Shown here: positions 11,560 through 19,151 of the stretch, in pieces
How the letters are laid out: every line of letters begins with the position of its first letter
Numbering within the stretch: the first letter of the stretch is position 1
From: a virus
Length of the DNA: 21,819 nucleotides
Virus record (IMG/VR): IMGVR_UViG_3300035698_010040
Location: 1 to 21,819 of that record
Direction: 5' to 3' (one strand)
Notes under the pieces: model-generated
Told to the model about the DNA's origin: nothing
Seen by the model: the letters and a program-made list of their open reading frames with translations, nothing else
Databases searched by the model: none
Translations under genes and position numbers: made by a program

Positions 11560-12077
11560 TTTTCACCCCATTCTACCCGGATCTCTCCTTTGTTATCCGC
11601 TTTATCAGATGTGATTCTAACAGTATAAATAGAATCTGACTTTGGAACAAAACCACCTACAGCATCACCACCATCATTTCCATTCTTCCCTCCCCCAATA
11701 AGAAAATGATCAAACTCTGTTCCTGAATCGGTAAGTGTTGGAGAAGATCTTACTGCAATAGTAGCAGAGTTAGCACTATTATGGTTATCGTTAAAAACCG
11801 TTACTACCGTCCCACTTAAACTGACAGTTGAACTTCGGAACATGAAAATAGCCCCTGCTAATTCTAAGTTCCCTCTTACTAGAACATAAGATGTGACGGA
11901 AGCTGGTGGTGCTTTGAAATACAATTCACATGAATCTCCATCACTTAATACCGGAGTATCAATGTGAGCATGATAATACCTTCCTACTCGGGTTGCGTAT
12001 TGTTCTTTGTTGAAAACAACTGGAATCCCCGTAGCTTCATCATACGCCAAATCGTGATAACTTTTTATTTTAGCCAT
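11556..12077 (-). CDS. Beta-rich probable virion or tail-fibre accessory protein
   Basis: The 173-residue protein is rich in Ser, Thr, Gly and Val with alternating hydrophobic residues (SLSGTVVTVFNDNH, FDHFLIGGGKNGNDGGDAVG, YTVRITSDKAD). This composition suits an all-beta capsid-decoration, tail or fibre component. There is no signal peptide or catalytic motif. AGGAGGATGAT is a strong ribosome binding site. It lies downstream of the fibre gene and directly upstream of the holin candidate. No family is recognised. Confidence 0.55.
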   Translation of the reverse strand: MAKIKSYHDLAYDEATGIPVVFNKEQYATRVGRYYHAHIDTPVLSDGDSCELYFKAPPASVTSYVLVRGNLELAGAIFMFRSSTVSLSGTVVTVFNDNHNSANSATIAVRSSPTLTDSGTEFDHFLIGGGKNGNDGGDAVGGFVPKSDSIYTVRITSDKADNKGEIRVEWGEK

Positions 12078-12089
12078 ATCATCCTCCTG

Positions 12090-12521
12090 TTAATATCCTA
12101 TTCCGTGATAATTATACGCAAGCCACATTGCAATTTTATATTTTATAATTATATCATTTCCGCTATATTTATTGTAATCATAAACTGTGCTTGATGTTCC
12201 TTCATAATATTTATCGTTAAATAATAAATTTGCGTGACCGTCAGCTAAATGTAAATAAGAATAGCAACCAATGTCATAAAAAAAAGCCATTAGTAAAATT
12301 GCGAAATCTTCACAATCTCCGGTTCTTAATTCATAAGTTTCTTCTGATGTCTGCCAATAATCTTTTCCTTCATCCTCTAAATATTGAACATTTCTACAAG
12401 TCCATAACAAAGCATCTTCTATCGTTTCAAAATTCTCTTCATAAACAAAGTTGTCTTGGTATTCAAAAGAACATCCTAAAACAAGAAATATTAAAACTAT
12501 CAGAAGAAATAGCTTTTTCAT
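12090..12521 (-). CDS. Transglutaminase-like cysteine peptidase lipoprotein
   Basis: The N-terminus is a lipoprotein signal (KKLFLLIVLIFLVLGC) with C17 as the lipidation site, so the mature protein should be tethered to a membrane. The mature part carries a transglutaminase-like core: TGDCEDFAILLMAFF with the nucleophile candidate C70 and DGHANLLF with H96. An acidic third residue may lie in the YYEGT segment. Such domains cleave or cross-link peptides, including in cell walls. The ATG overlaps the glycosyltransferase stop as ATGA. It may be a superinfection or envelope factor made late, or help lysis. Substrate is unknown. Confidence 0.7.
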   Translation of the reverse strand: MKKLFLLIVLIFLVLGCSFEYQDNFVYEENFETIEDALLWTCRNVQYLEDEGKDYWQTSEETYELRTGDCEDFAILLMAFFYDIGCYSYLHLADGHANLLFNDKYYEGTSSTVYDYNKYSGNDIIIKYKIAMWLAYNYHGIGY

Positions 12522-13408
12522 TTGATAAGATCCAGAATTTCTTTCGGTCTTGGAAAGTCTATATATTTCGGGGAAGGCCCAAGGGCTACAAAATAAGGAG
12601 ATCCTTTCTGATCATCCATGCACATATTGTAATGACATTCCCAGCCAAAATGTTCAGCCCGTGTTTCTCCCCATATTACAAAAGCCTTTTTTCCTGCGGC
12701 GGCGGCTATATGCTGTAAAGAAGAATCAATACAAACTACCAGCTCAGCTTTCTTAATTACTTCAAAATATAACAAGTATGGAATTTCAATCTTTTCTGTT
12801 CCTTCAATCTCCGGTTCATTCTTTAAGGAAAAGTTTATGATTTTATGTTTCGGATATTTCTTCTTTATCCCTGCGATCACAATTTCAGCTTTATAATAAT
12901 TTCGTTTTAAGACTTCCTGATAATCTCCACTCCCACCGTTTATAGGAGACTGACCGCCATAGAATTGCACCATGATAAATTTGGAGCCTATTTTCTTTAA
13001 GACTTCATCCACATCTTTCTGAACCTGTGGCCCTAATTTCTGAGCGTCAATGATCGGAGTGTATTCCTTTTCTTTATCATAAGGTATTCCCAATAATTCA
13101 GACCAAGCCTCAAGTAAGTGTATTTCCTTTTTAATAAATCGCTGATTTTCATAAGGGTTGTAATTTACAATATCGAAATCTTTGTCATAAACCATCTTGG
13201 AAAGATCTACCTGACCGAATGGATATGCTTCTGTTATATTCGGGCAAACTTTCATAATATCAAAATATGCAGAAACTACATGAACCTCGGTATATTTCTT
13301 TTTAAGATCTTCAGTAAGGGCCGTGAATAAAATATGCTTCCCAAGCCCTCCTTGAACCACTACTAAAACTTTTCTTTTCTTTACTGTTACCGTAGAATCA
13401 GATTTCAT
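12518..13408 (-). CDS. Glycosyltransferase family 9 (heptosyltransferase-like)
   Basis: The 296-residue protein has the two-Rossmann layout of GT9. KRKVLVVVQGGLGKHILFTA lies at the N-terminus. A central MVQFYGGQSPINGGSGDYQE and a C-terminal block (VVCIDSSLQHIAAAAGKKAF, then VIWGET) correspond to the GT9 nucleotide-sugar site (compare VGVDTGLSHLAAALGKP). These enzymes transfer heptose or similar sugars to lipopolysaccharide core. In a phage, the target may be host surface glycan or a virion protein. AGGGGGG abuts tandem ATGs at 13411 and 13408; I prefer the second for spacing. Confidence 0.8.
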   Translation of the reverse strand: MKSDSTVTVKKRKVLVVVQGGLGKHILFTALTEDLKKKYTEVHVVSAYFDIMKVCPNITEAYPFGQVDLSKMVYDKDFDIVNYNPYENQRFIKKEIHLLEAWSELLGIPYDKEKEYTPIIDAQKLGPQVQKDVDEVLKKIGSKFIMVQFYGGQSPINGGSGDYQEVLKRNYYKAEIVIAGIKKKYPKHKIINFSLKNEPEIEGTEKIEIPYLLYFEVIKKAELVVCIDSSLQHIAAAAGKKAFVIWGETRAEHFGWECHYNMCMDDQKGSPYFVALGPSPKYIDFPRPKEILDLIK

Positions 13409-13416
13409 CATCCCCC

Positions 13417-13869
13417 CTAAACCGCTTTTCCACCAGAATATTCTGGCAATGTCATTAAGTAAAGATACCCGGCTTTCTTCATTCCATCCTGAGTAAACTC
13501 GGCAATCTTGAGATCCCCGATTTTCGCTTCATAGGTTTCTTTGAATATCCCGATAATATTCTGCATATACTTTTCTTTTTCTGCATCAATATATTTGCGG
13601 AAAGAATCTTGAGAAGTGTATTCCGATTCCTTGAACGCAATATCGAAAGCCTCTCCGCCCATTGAAAGATCCATCCAATATTTTCTTTGAACTTCATTTT
13701 CTTTTTGAATTTCTCTTGCTCCGGTTTCTGCATAACCCCGGACTTCAATATAAGCAATTCCTCTATTAAAATCTGGTTCTATGGTTTCTACTTTGTAATA
13801 TACCCCGGCAAAATCAAGACCATAAGAATTCGTTTTCTCTGCTTTCGGCAATGCTTTTTCAATAGCCAT
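13417..13869 (-). CDS. 150-residue protein of unknown function after the fibre gene
   Basis: The protein (MAIEKALPKAEKTNSYGLDF, VYYKVETIEPDFNRGIAYIE) starts with a mixed beta region, followed by a charged helical middle (RKYIDAEKEKYMQNI) and a C-terminal TLPEYSGGKAV. No signal or membrane segment. GAGGGAG precedes the ATG, and it lies 2 nt after the fibre gene's stop. Position suggests a fibre chaperone or small tail protein, but no family is recognised. Confidence 0.55.
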   Translation of the reverse strand: MAIEKALPKAEKTNSYGLDFAGVYYKVETIEPDFNRGIAYIEVRGYAETGAREIQKENEVQRKYWMDLSMGGEAFDIAFKESEYTSQDSFRKYIDAEKEKYMQNIIGIFKETYEAKIGDLKIAEFTQDGMKKAGYLYLMTLPEYSGGKAV

Positions 13870-13871
13870 TA

Positions 13872-14948
13872 TTATACTCCCTCTAAAATAGTGATCCGTT
13901 TCTTTAAGAAACTTATTTCCTGTAATAATTCTATTCCTAACTTTAAAGCCAGTCCACCCATTTCATAATATCCAGTGTTGTTCTTTGTAAGTTTAAAAGT
14001 TTCTTGGAAATCCTGTGCATAAGGAGCAACGAAATTATCAAAGCCCCTTTGGTTTTCATCTTCCCATACCCACTTATAAATATTCAAAGGATTTTCTTTA
14101 AGACAATTTGAAAGGCAGATGTTTTCTGTAGGATGCTTGAGAAACTTAGATGAAGTAGAATCATAATAAGCGCCATTACCAGAAACAGGATAAGAAGTCC
14201 CAGCACACCCCCGAACACCATAACAAGTTCCACGACCACATACACCTACGTTTCCTAAAGCTATTCCAAAAACAGCTTCAGCCGGGGATGAACCAACGAC
14301 GCCGTGGCAAGTTGTAGCAACTCCATAAACTCCACAACAAACGGCCTCTCCGTAAACACCTATATTTGTGGTTGCACATCCATACACTCCGCAATAAGCA
14401 GACTGACCGTAAACACCTATACCTGTTGTTCCACATCCATAAACTCCCATGCAAACAGCCTGACCGTATACTCCGCAATTTCCATCGGCAATACCTATTA
14501 CTCCTACATTTGTGGTTGCACATCCTTTAAGCCCACAATTTGGAGCTTTTCCAAATACCCCATAAATTACTGTAGCTTCTCCGTAAACCCCAAAATTAGC
14601 TCCAGAACACCCATACACACCGTAATTAGAAACAGACCTACCACATACTCCTATACATCTTCCAGCATGCCCGTAAACCCCACGATCACAAGATGCACAC
14701 CCTTCTACCCCTACATTAACTCCAGCTATTCCGCAAACGCCAATACATCCTGCTGTACATCCATAAACAGCAACATTAGTAGTTCGTTTTCCTTCAAGCC
14801 CTCCCGTAAAAGTTTTCTGCCCCGGTATAGTCTGCGCCCCTCCGACTGTTCCTCCGGTATCTGCGAGTATCGCATTATTATATAAAGCGTCATAATCGGA
14901 TTTCTTTGTAGATCCGCCTATTGCTACTGGATTAGCTGGTACACTCAA
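13872..14948 (-). CDS. Cys-rich repeat tail fibre with S74-like chaperone end
   Basis: From a TTG start at 14948, preceded by AGGAGGTGA (a perfect match to the 16S 3' end), the 358-residue protein has a short attachment region. Then, about residues 55-245, come repeats built on GVYG every 9-10 residues (for example GVYGCATTNIGVYGEAVCC). The C-terminal 110 residues (SSKFLKHPTENI, NIYKWVWEDEN, YYEMGGLALKLGIELLQEI, KKRITILEG) match the intramolecular chaperone domain of phage fibres (peptidase S74-like), which trimerises and may self-cleave at a Ser/Lys site. The repeat block holds about 21 cysteines, which is most unusual. It is probably the receptor-binding fibre. Confidence 0.8.
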   Translation of the reverse strand: MSVPANPVAIGGSTKKSDYDALYNNAILADTGGTVGGAQTIPGQKTFTGGLEGKRTTNVAVYGCTAGCIGVCGIAGVNVGVEGCASCDRGVYGHAGRCIGVCGRSVSNYGVYGCSGANFGVYGEATVIYGVFGKAPNCGLKGCATTNVGVIGIADGNCGVYGQAVCMGVYGCGTTGIGVYGQSAYCGVYGCATTNIGVYGEAVCCGVYGVATTCHGVVGSSPAEAVFGIALGNVGVCGRGTCYGVRGCAGTSYPVSGNGAYYDSTSSKFLKHPTENICLSNCLKENPLNIYKWVWEDENQRGFDNFVAPYAQDFQETFKLTKNNTGYYEMGGLALKLGIELLQEISFLKKRITILEGV

Positions 14949-14958
14949 AGCTCACCTC

Positions 14959-15480
14959 CTAAATTACTTCAAACGGAATTTCACCGGTATATAAAAGTTC
15001 TTCTCTGCAAAGCTCTGCTAATTTACATTGTAGCACAGTGCTTGGATTAAGAATACATCCTAACGAAGTCTTGTAATTCGATCCGTGAATCCAAAATTGA
15101 GTATCACGAATTTCAACCTTAGAAGGCTTCACATAAAATCCATCCTCAAGATCCCAAACTGGAGTCATTCGAAAAGCATCAGTAACAATTACCACCGGCC
15201 CGAATATTCTCAAGGATTCTTCATAATCTAATTGAGTATTATAATTCTCTCTGGAAATATTAAACACTTCAGTAATTAACCAATCTCCCAATGGAAACTT
15301 ATCTGGATTAACAGGATATTTATCACGATCTCTTTCATGCCCGGTAGTTGCATAAACAATCTCATTTCTTTTTCTGTACCCATTATTTAAATTCCTGACT
15401 GTGTTAGTAATTGGTGTAGTAAAATGAGGCCCATCAATCACTGATAATGATTCTGTTGTCAGATTACATATTATTTTCAT
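14959..15480 (-). CDS. L,D-transpeptidase-like (YkuD/DUF2778-type) protein
   Basis: The 173-residue protein has the signature order of the fold. YPVNPDKFPLGDWLITEV (about 55-72) resembles the yPvspg.fP.G.w segment of the family. FWIHGSNYKTSLGC (129-142) gives H132, S139 and C142, as in the H...SxGC catalytic motif with the Cys as nucleophile. Such enzymes join or cleave peptidoglycan peptides. The gene lies between tail genes and the fibre gene, so it could be a tail-borne wall enzyme or a late lysis enzyme. The ATG overlaps the upstream TGA as ATGA. Confidence 0.55.
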   Translation of the reverse strand: MKIICNLTTESLSVIDGPHFTTPITNTVRNLNNGYRKRNEIVYATTGHERDRDKYPVNPDKFPLGDWLITEVFNISRENYNTQLDYEESLRIFGPVVIVTDAFRMTPVWDLEDGFYVKPSKVEIRDTQFWIHGSNYKTSLGCILNPSTVLQCKLAELCREELLYTGEIPFEVI

Positions 15481-16133
15481 CTCTTGCTCCCGTGAGCTTC
15501 TATCGCATGTTCGACTACATCAGTAATTATTTTTGCAACTGACCCATAACATGCTCCGCCTTCAGTACTTTGACATTTATAAAGCGTTGAAAATTTCTTG
15601 AATATATCAATACTGGCAACAGTTCTTTTTCTTAACTCACCATCACACCTGACAACCCAATCATCATAATTTTGATTATTGTATTTTGTTACAGTCTGCC
15701 CTACCCGTTTAATTATGACATCAAAATATTCTTCCAGTTCAGCTTTATCAGAAGGCCATTCTTTTGCAGATAAGATCTGTTCTAATATAGTTTTTATGGA
15801 ATTGATCCCGTTTCCAGAATAAATAAAGTTCCCTACCATTTGAAAAAAATACTTTACATCTTCATTGGCAAGCATATCTTGATCTGTAACTCCGGCATGT
15901 TTAGCAAGGTTTAAAAATGCAGATTCATATTCTTGTCTCATAAGGGGAAGTGCTTCATAGAGGTATCGTAGACTTAACCCTAATGGGGATGAATCCTGTT
16001 TCTTCCCTTCGGGAATATAAATTGACAATTGTTTGGTCTTAACCGATCCCCCTCGATGTAATATCAGGATTAATACAAAAGCACCGGCAATCAGCCCGGC
16101 CAACATTGCCACCCAAATCTGAATAGTGTTCAT
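15477..16133 (-). CDS. Membrane-anchored late protein, 218 residues
   Basis: One N-terminal membrane helix (about residues 6-26, WVAMLAGLIAGAFVLILIL) is followed by a basic HRGGSVKTK segment and a largely helical domain. Its cysteines cluster late (C161, then CQSTEGGAC near 190). It is translationally coupled to the L,D-transpeptidase-like gene by ATGA. No family is recognised. A virion protein crossing the envelope or a host-membrane factor are both possible. Confidence 0.55.
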   Translation of the reverse strand: MNTIQIWVAMLAGLIAGAFVLILILHRGGSVKTKQLSIYIPEGKKQDSSPLGLSLRYLYEALPLMRQEYESAFLNLAKHAGVTDQDMLANEDVKYFFQMVGNFIYSGNGINSIKTILEQILSAKEWPSDKAELEEYFDVIIKRVGQTVTKYNNQNYDDWVVRCDGELRKRTVASIDIFKKFSTLYKCQSTEGGACYGSVAKIITDVVEHAIEAHGSKR

Positions 16134-16158
16134 TCTCTTTCCTCTTTATGTTCCATTT

Positions 16159-18030
16159 TTACCACCATTTACTTATTAAATATGAACTACTGTCTAACGG
16201 ATCTGCAAAACCATTATCATCTGTCCAATATCCAAAATGAGATTTCGCATACGCTTTCTTAGCAACCGACCATGTAGAATCCCATGGTGTAGCACTTCCT
16301 CCACCAAGCTCTGCTGAAAATACTGGAGGATTGGCAGTCCATCTTCCAACATTAGAACCGATTCCCTTTAAATCATCAGCTGTTATTTTGATTACACTTT
16401 TAAGGAGATCTTTATTAATAGAATTGATTTCTACTATCATCGAATCAATCCAATCAACATAGCTATCTTCAGCCCTACGTTTAAAGGATACGGCAATTCT
16501 ATCACCAATATTTTTATTAGCTAATTGCATTTTCATTTGAAATTTCAAGTTAGTAGTTTCTGATTCAAACATCAATTTCAGGCGGTCAACTAATATTTGT
16601 GCTGAAGCCGCTGTGCTTAAATTTGTAGGAATACTTTTACTCTTGGTAATCCCATAAACCTTTTCAGTTGTATCAGAAGATTCCTGTTTATAAGAATAAG
16701 TATCTTTGGCCCACAATTTCCGCCAGCCTACCCTTACAGTTTTCCGAATATTTTTTATATCTGAATCAGCTTGGAAAGACTCTCCTGTAATCTCGTTATA
16801 AATTACATTAGTAATAGTTTCATCAATAGTTGTATCCCATATTTTAATAGTGAAAAGGCCGTTATTATCATTAGTAAAACTTCCAAGACAAGATCTCATA
16901 AGATCTCCAATAACATCAAGAAATGGTTGTCTTTCTCCAATATAAGTTCCACAGTCATAATCTTTAGCGGCAGTTACAGCAACAGAAACAGTAGAGGTAT
17001 TATAATACGTTGAGTTGTAAGGAATACTCAACACATTACTGGCAATCGCTTTTATTTGTTCTACCGGATTATCTTCGTCAGCTGTGACAGATACAGAAAC
17101 TTCATCCCCGGGAGTAAAAGTAGATGTAGCAAGTTTGAAAGCGGCGGTTGAAACAGTCCCACTTAAAAATGAAACCTCAATATCATTAACATAAACATGG
17201 TCAATAGAATTTACTGTACAAACTGAGGTGTCGCAAATCTTAAAAGAATGTAAACTTGTTGCAGTTCCCAAAGATCTTGTGGTGCAGATTACCGGAACTT
17301 TAAAAAGAGTTCCCCAACATAAAGGAATAGGTTTTCCTTCATCTTCAGAATCAAGGTTGACATAGGTTGTAGAGTCAAAACTATTTACAGGAATATCGGT
17401 TTCAAGCCATATTTTTGTATCATCATATCTAAGATCCATCATGGCAGGAGACAAATGTTTTTTTGTCATAATTCCAGTGAACATTTCTGCATATTCAGAA
17501 TAAGGAAGATCTTCCCCACCAAGCAGAATAGCAATAGGTTGATTATTCCACGCATAACTTTTATATATTGAATCCAGTTTTCCACCATTATTTGCAAGTG
17601 AAATTTGGCCCCCGGAAATTGCGGAAACTCCATAATATAATTCATTCTTTATTTGAACTATTACAGGAACACTTTCAACAATTCCATCATAAAAATCTGT
17701 ACCAAATATTTTTGTTTTAGTGGCTACTTTTTTTATCAGACTGGCTACTATAACTTTATCGAAAGGCTGTGCGGCCGTGGCATAAACATAAACTTTATCT
17801 TTTCCGTGATACCAATCTCCAGCTGACATTCCAACCAAAGTTGTAACTTCTGTTAAATCTGTTCCATCTTCAGCAACATCCGTTATTTCAATAGCTTCAA
17901 TTGTAGCATAATAAATATCACCAGAGTGTTGAGTCCATGCAGTCAGTTGTACTTTTGGTTTCATTTCTACCAAGTAAACTTTTTCACTGTTTGGAGATTT
18001 TATAAGATCTGTGAAAGTTGTGATGCTCAT
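16159..18030 (-). CDS. Large tail protein, probable tail tip or hub component
   Basis: The 623-residue protein is beta-rich with long Ser/Thr/Val/Asp-rich stretches and has no signal peptide. The GVSAISGGQISLANNGGKLD region (about 133-152) and the C-terminal CLGSFTNDNNGLFTIKIWD region (about 380-400) look like the minor tail or hub proteins of long-tailed phages. Order supports this: tape measure, a 374-residue tail protein, then this gene. The ATG overlaps the upstream stop as ATGA. It probably forms the tail tip at the cell contact end. The exact homologue cannot be named from sequence alone. Confidence 0.6.
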   Translation of the reverse strand: MSITTFTDLIKSPNSEKVYLVEMKPKVQLTAWTQHSGDIYYATIEAIEITDVAEDGTDLTEVTTLVGMSAGDWYHGKDKVYVYATAAQPFDKVIVASLIKKVATKTKIFGTDFYDGIVESVPVIVQIKNELYYGVSAISGGQISLANNGGKLDSIYKSYAWNNQPIAILLGGEDLPYSEYAEMFTGIMTKKHLSPAMMDLRYDDTKIWLETDIPVNSFDSTTYVNLDSEDEGKPIPLCWGTLFKVPVICTTRSLGTATSLHSFKICDTSVCTVNSIDHVYVNDIEVSFLSGTVSTAAFKLATSTFTPGDEVSVSVTADEDNPVEQIKAIASNVLSIPYNSTYYNTSTVSVAVTAAKDYDCGTYIGERQPFLDVIGDLMRSCLGSFTNDNNGLFTIKIWDTTIDETITNVIYNEITGESFQADSDIKNIRKTVRVGWRKLWAKDTYSYKQESSDTTEKVYGITKSKSIPTNLSTAASAQILVDRLKLMFESETTNLKFQMKMQLANKNIGDRIAVSFKRRAEDSYVDWIDSMIVEINSINKDLLKSVIKITADDLKGIGSNVGRWTANPPVFSAELGGGSATPWDSTWSVAKKAYAKSHFGYWTDDNGFADPLDSSSYLISKWW

Positions 18031-19151
18031 TTTTGTTCCTGTATCTTAACAGCATTTACAAGAACAGTAGTTGTGTTTTGGAGCCTTTGATATTTCGTAT
18101 GAGCAGTTATAAACCCATAAACAACTTTAGTGAGATCACTTTCAAAGACAGTATAAAAAGACTTAGAATTCCCGACATCATCAAACATGGTTTCATAATT
18201 GGTTTTATTTGCGGCGGCATAATAAGGATCTAAAGCTTCAACAGGAACTGTGTAAACCGTAACCGGATCCCGTTTATCAAAATATGTTGCTCCCCCGTAT
18301 GCACTGGTTGTTTTTGAGTTTCGGGAAATAATCTTTGAAGCCCAGCTTATGACATCATCCTGCCGACTTGCCGGAGCAAAATCCGGGCCAAGCCATATCC
18401 GGCCAACGGTAGAATAAGCCACTGAAGTATTTTGCCAGATCACCTGTACCCCACGCCCTGAGAAAGCCGCTGGTAACTTGTAAATGGTTCTATCGGCTAC
18501 AACAGTAACAGAACATGAAGCAGACATTGAACCTCCCCCCCGGAGCCCTGAGAAAGTTGAAGTAGCATCTGCAAGCCTTACTAATACCGTTCCACCTGTA
18601 GGAATATTGTATTTATCAATTGCAAAGTAAGTGGAGGTTCCAGCTTCTATTGTTGCCTGTACCCATTCTTGACCGGATAGAACAGCAGAACCTGCATAAG
18701 AGGTAGAGCCAGATTTATCTACATAAGGATCAAATCCTATATCGGTTGCAATCGTTGAAGAAGAAATATCAGAAAATGGTAGCTCTATTGTTACACCTCC
18801 AACCCCTGAACTTATATGAAATTTATTAGTTCCTCCACTAGTCCCATAAGTTACTTGAATCGTTGAAGTCAATTCAGGAGCGGCTCTCATTTGAGTTTGA
18901 AGATTAGCGGCCAACCCTGCTCCAGTATAAGTTGCTGGAGGTATAGTGATTGTAGTTGACGTTCCCCCAAGTACAGAGGCTTTTATTTTATCATTAAACC
19001 CGGCTACAATATTCCACCCCTCGACCGTCTGCCATACCGTTCCAAGAACATCCTCCTGAACATTCTCTACCGGCATCTGAGTTGTTTCAGAACTCGGAGA
19101 TAAAGTGGCTTCATCAAAATGGTTCGTGTATAAATATTTTAACTGACTCAT
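18027..19151 (-). CDS. Tail protein after the tape measure, distal-tail-like position
   Basis: The 374-residue protein (MSQLKYLYTNHFDEATLSPS, then Gly/Thr/Ser-rich beta segments) is typical in composition for tail tip proteins. The TTITIPPATYTGAGLAANLQ segment (about 65-85) recalls a small beta domain seen in some tail tube and tip proteins. The ATG overlaps the tape measure stop as TAATG. In siphoviruses this position is usually the distal tail protein, and that is my inference for this one. No catalytic motif is visible. Confidence 0.6.
   Translation of the reverse strand: MSQLKYLYTNHFDEATLSPSSETTQMPVENVQEDVLGTVWQTVEGWNIVAGFNDKIKASVLGGTSTTITIPPATYTGAGLAANLQTQMRAAPELTSTIQVTYGTSGGTNKFHISSGVGGVTIELPFSDISSSTIATDIGFDPYVDKSGSTSYAGSAVLSGQEWVQATIEAGTSTYFAIDKYNIPTGGTVLVRLADATSTFSGLRGGGSMSASCSVTVVADRTIYKLPAAFSGRGVQVIWQNTSVAYSTVGRIWLGPDFAPASRQDDVISWASKIISRNSKTTSAYGGATYFDKRDPVTVYTVPVEALDPYYAAANKTNYETMFDDVGNSKSFYTVFESDLTKVVYGFITAHTKYQRLQNTTTVLVNAVKIQEQK

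Noticed and set aside
14304-14885. Long plus-strand open frame opposite the fibre repeats
   Set aside because: It mirrors the repetitive fibre gene, gives a low-complexity Ser/Thr/Asn/Tyr-rich protein with no domain, and no ribosome binding site fits. The minus frame has clear fibre domains.
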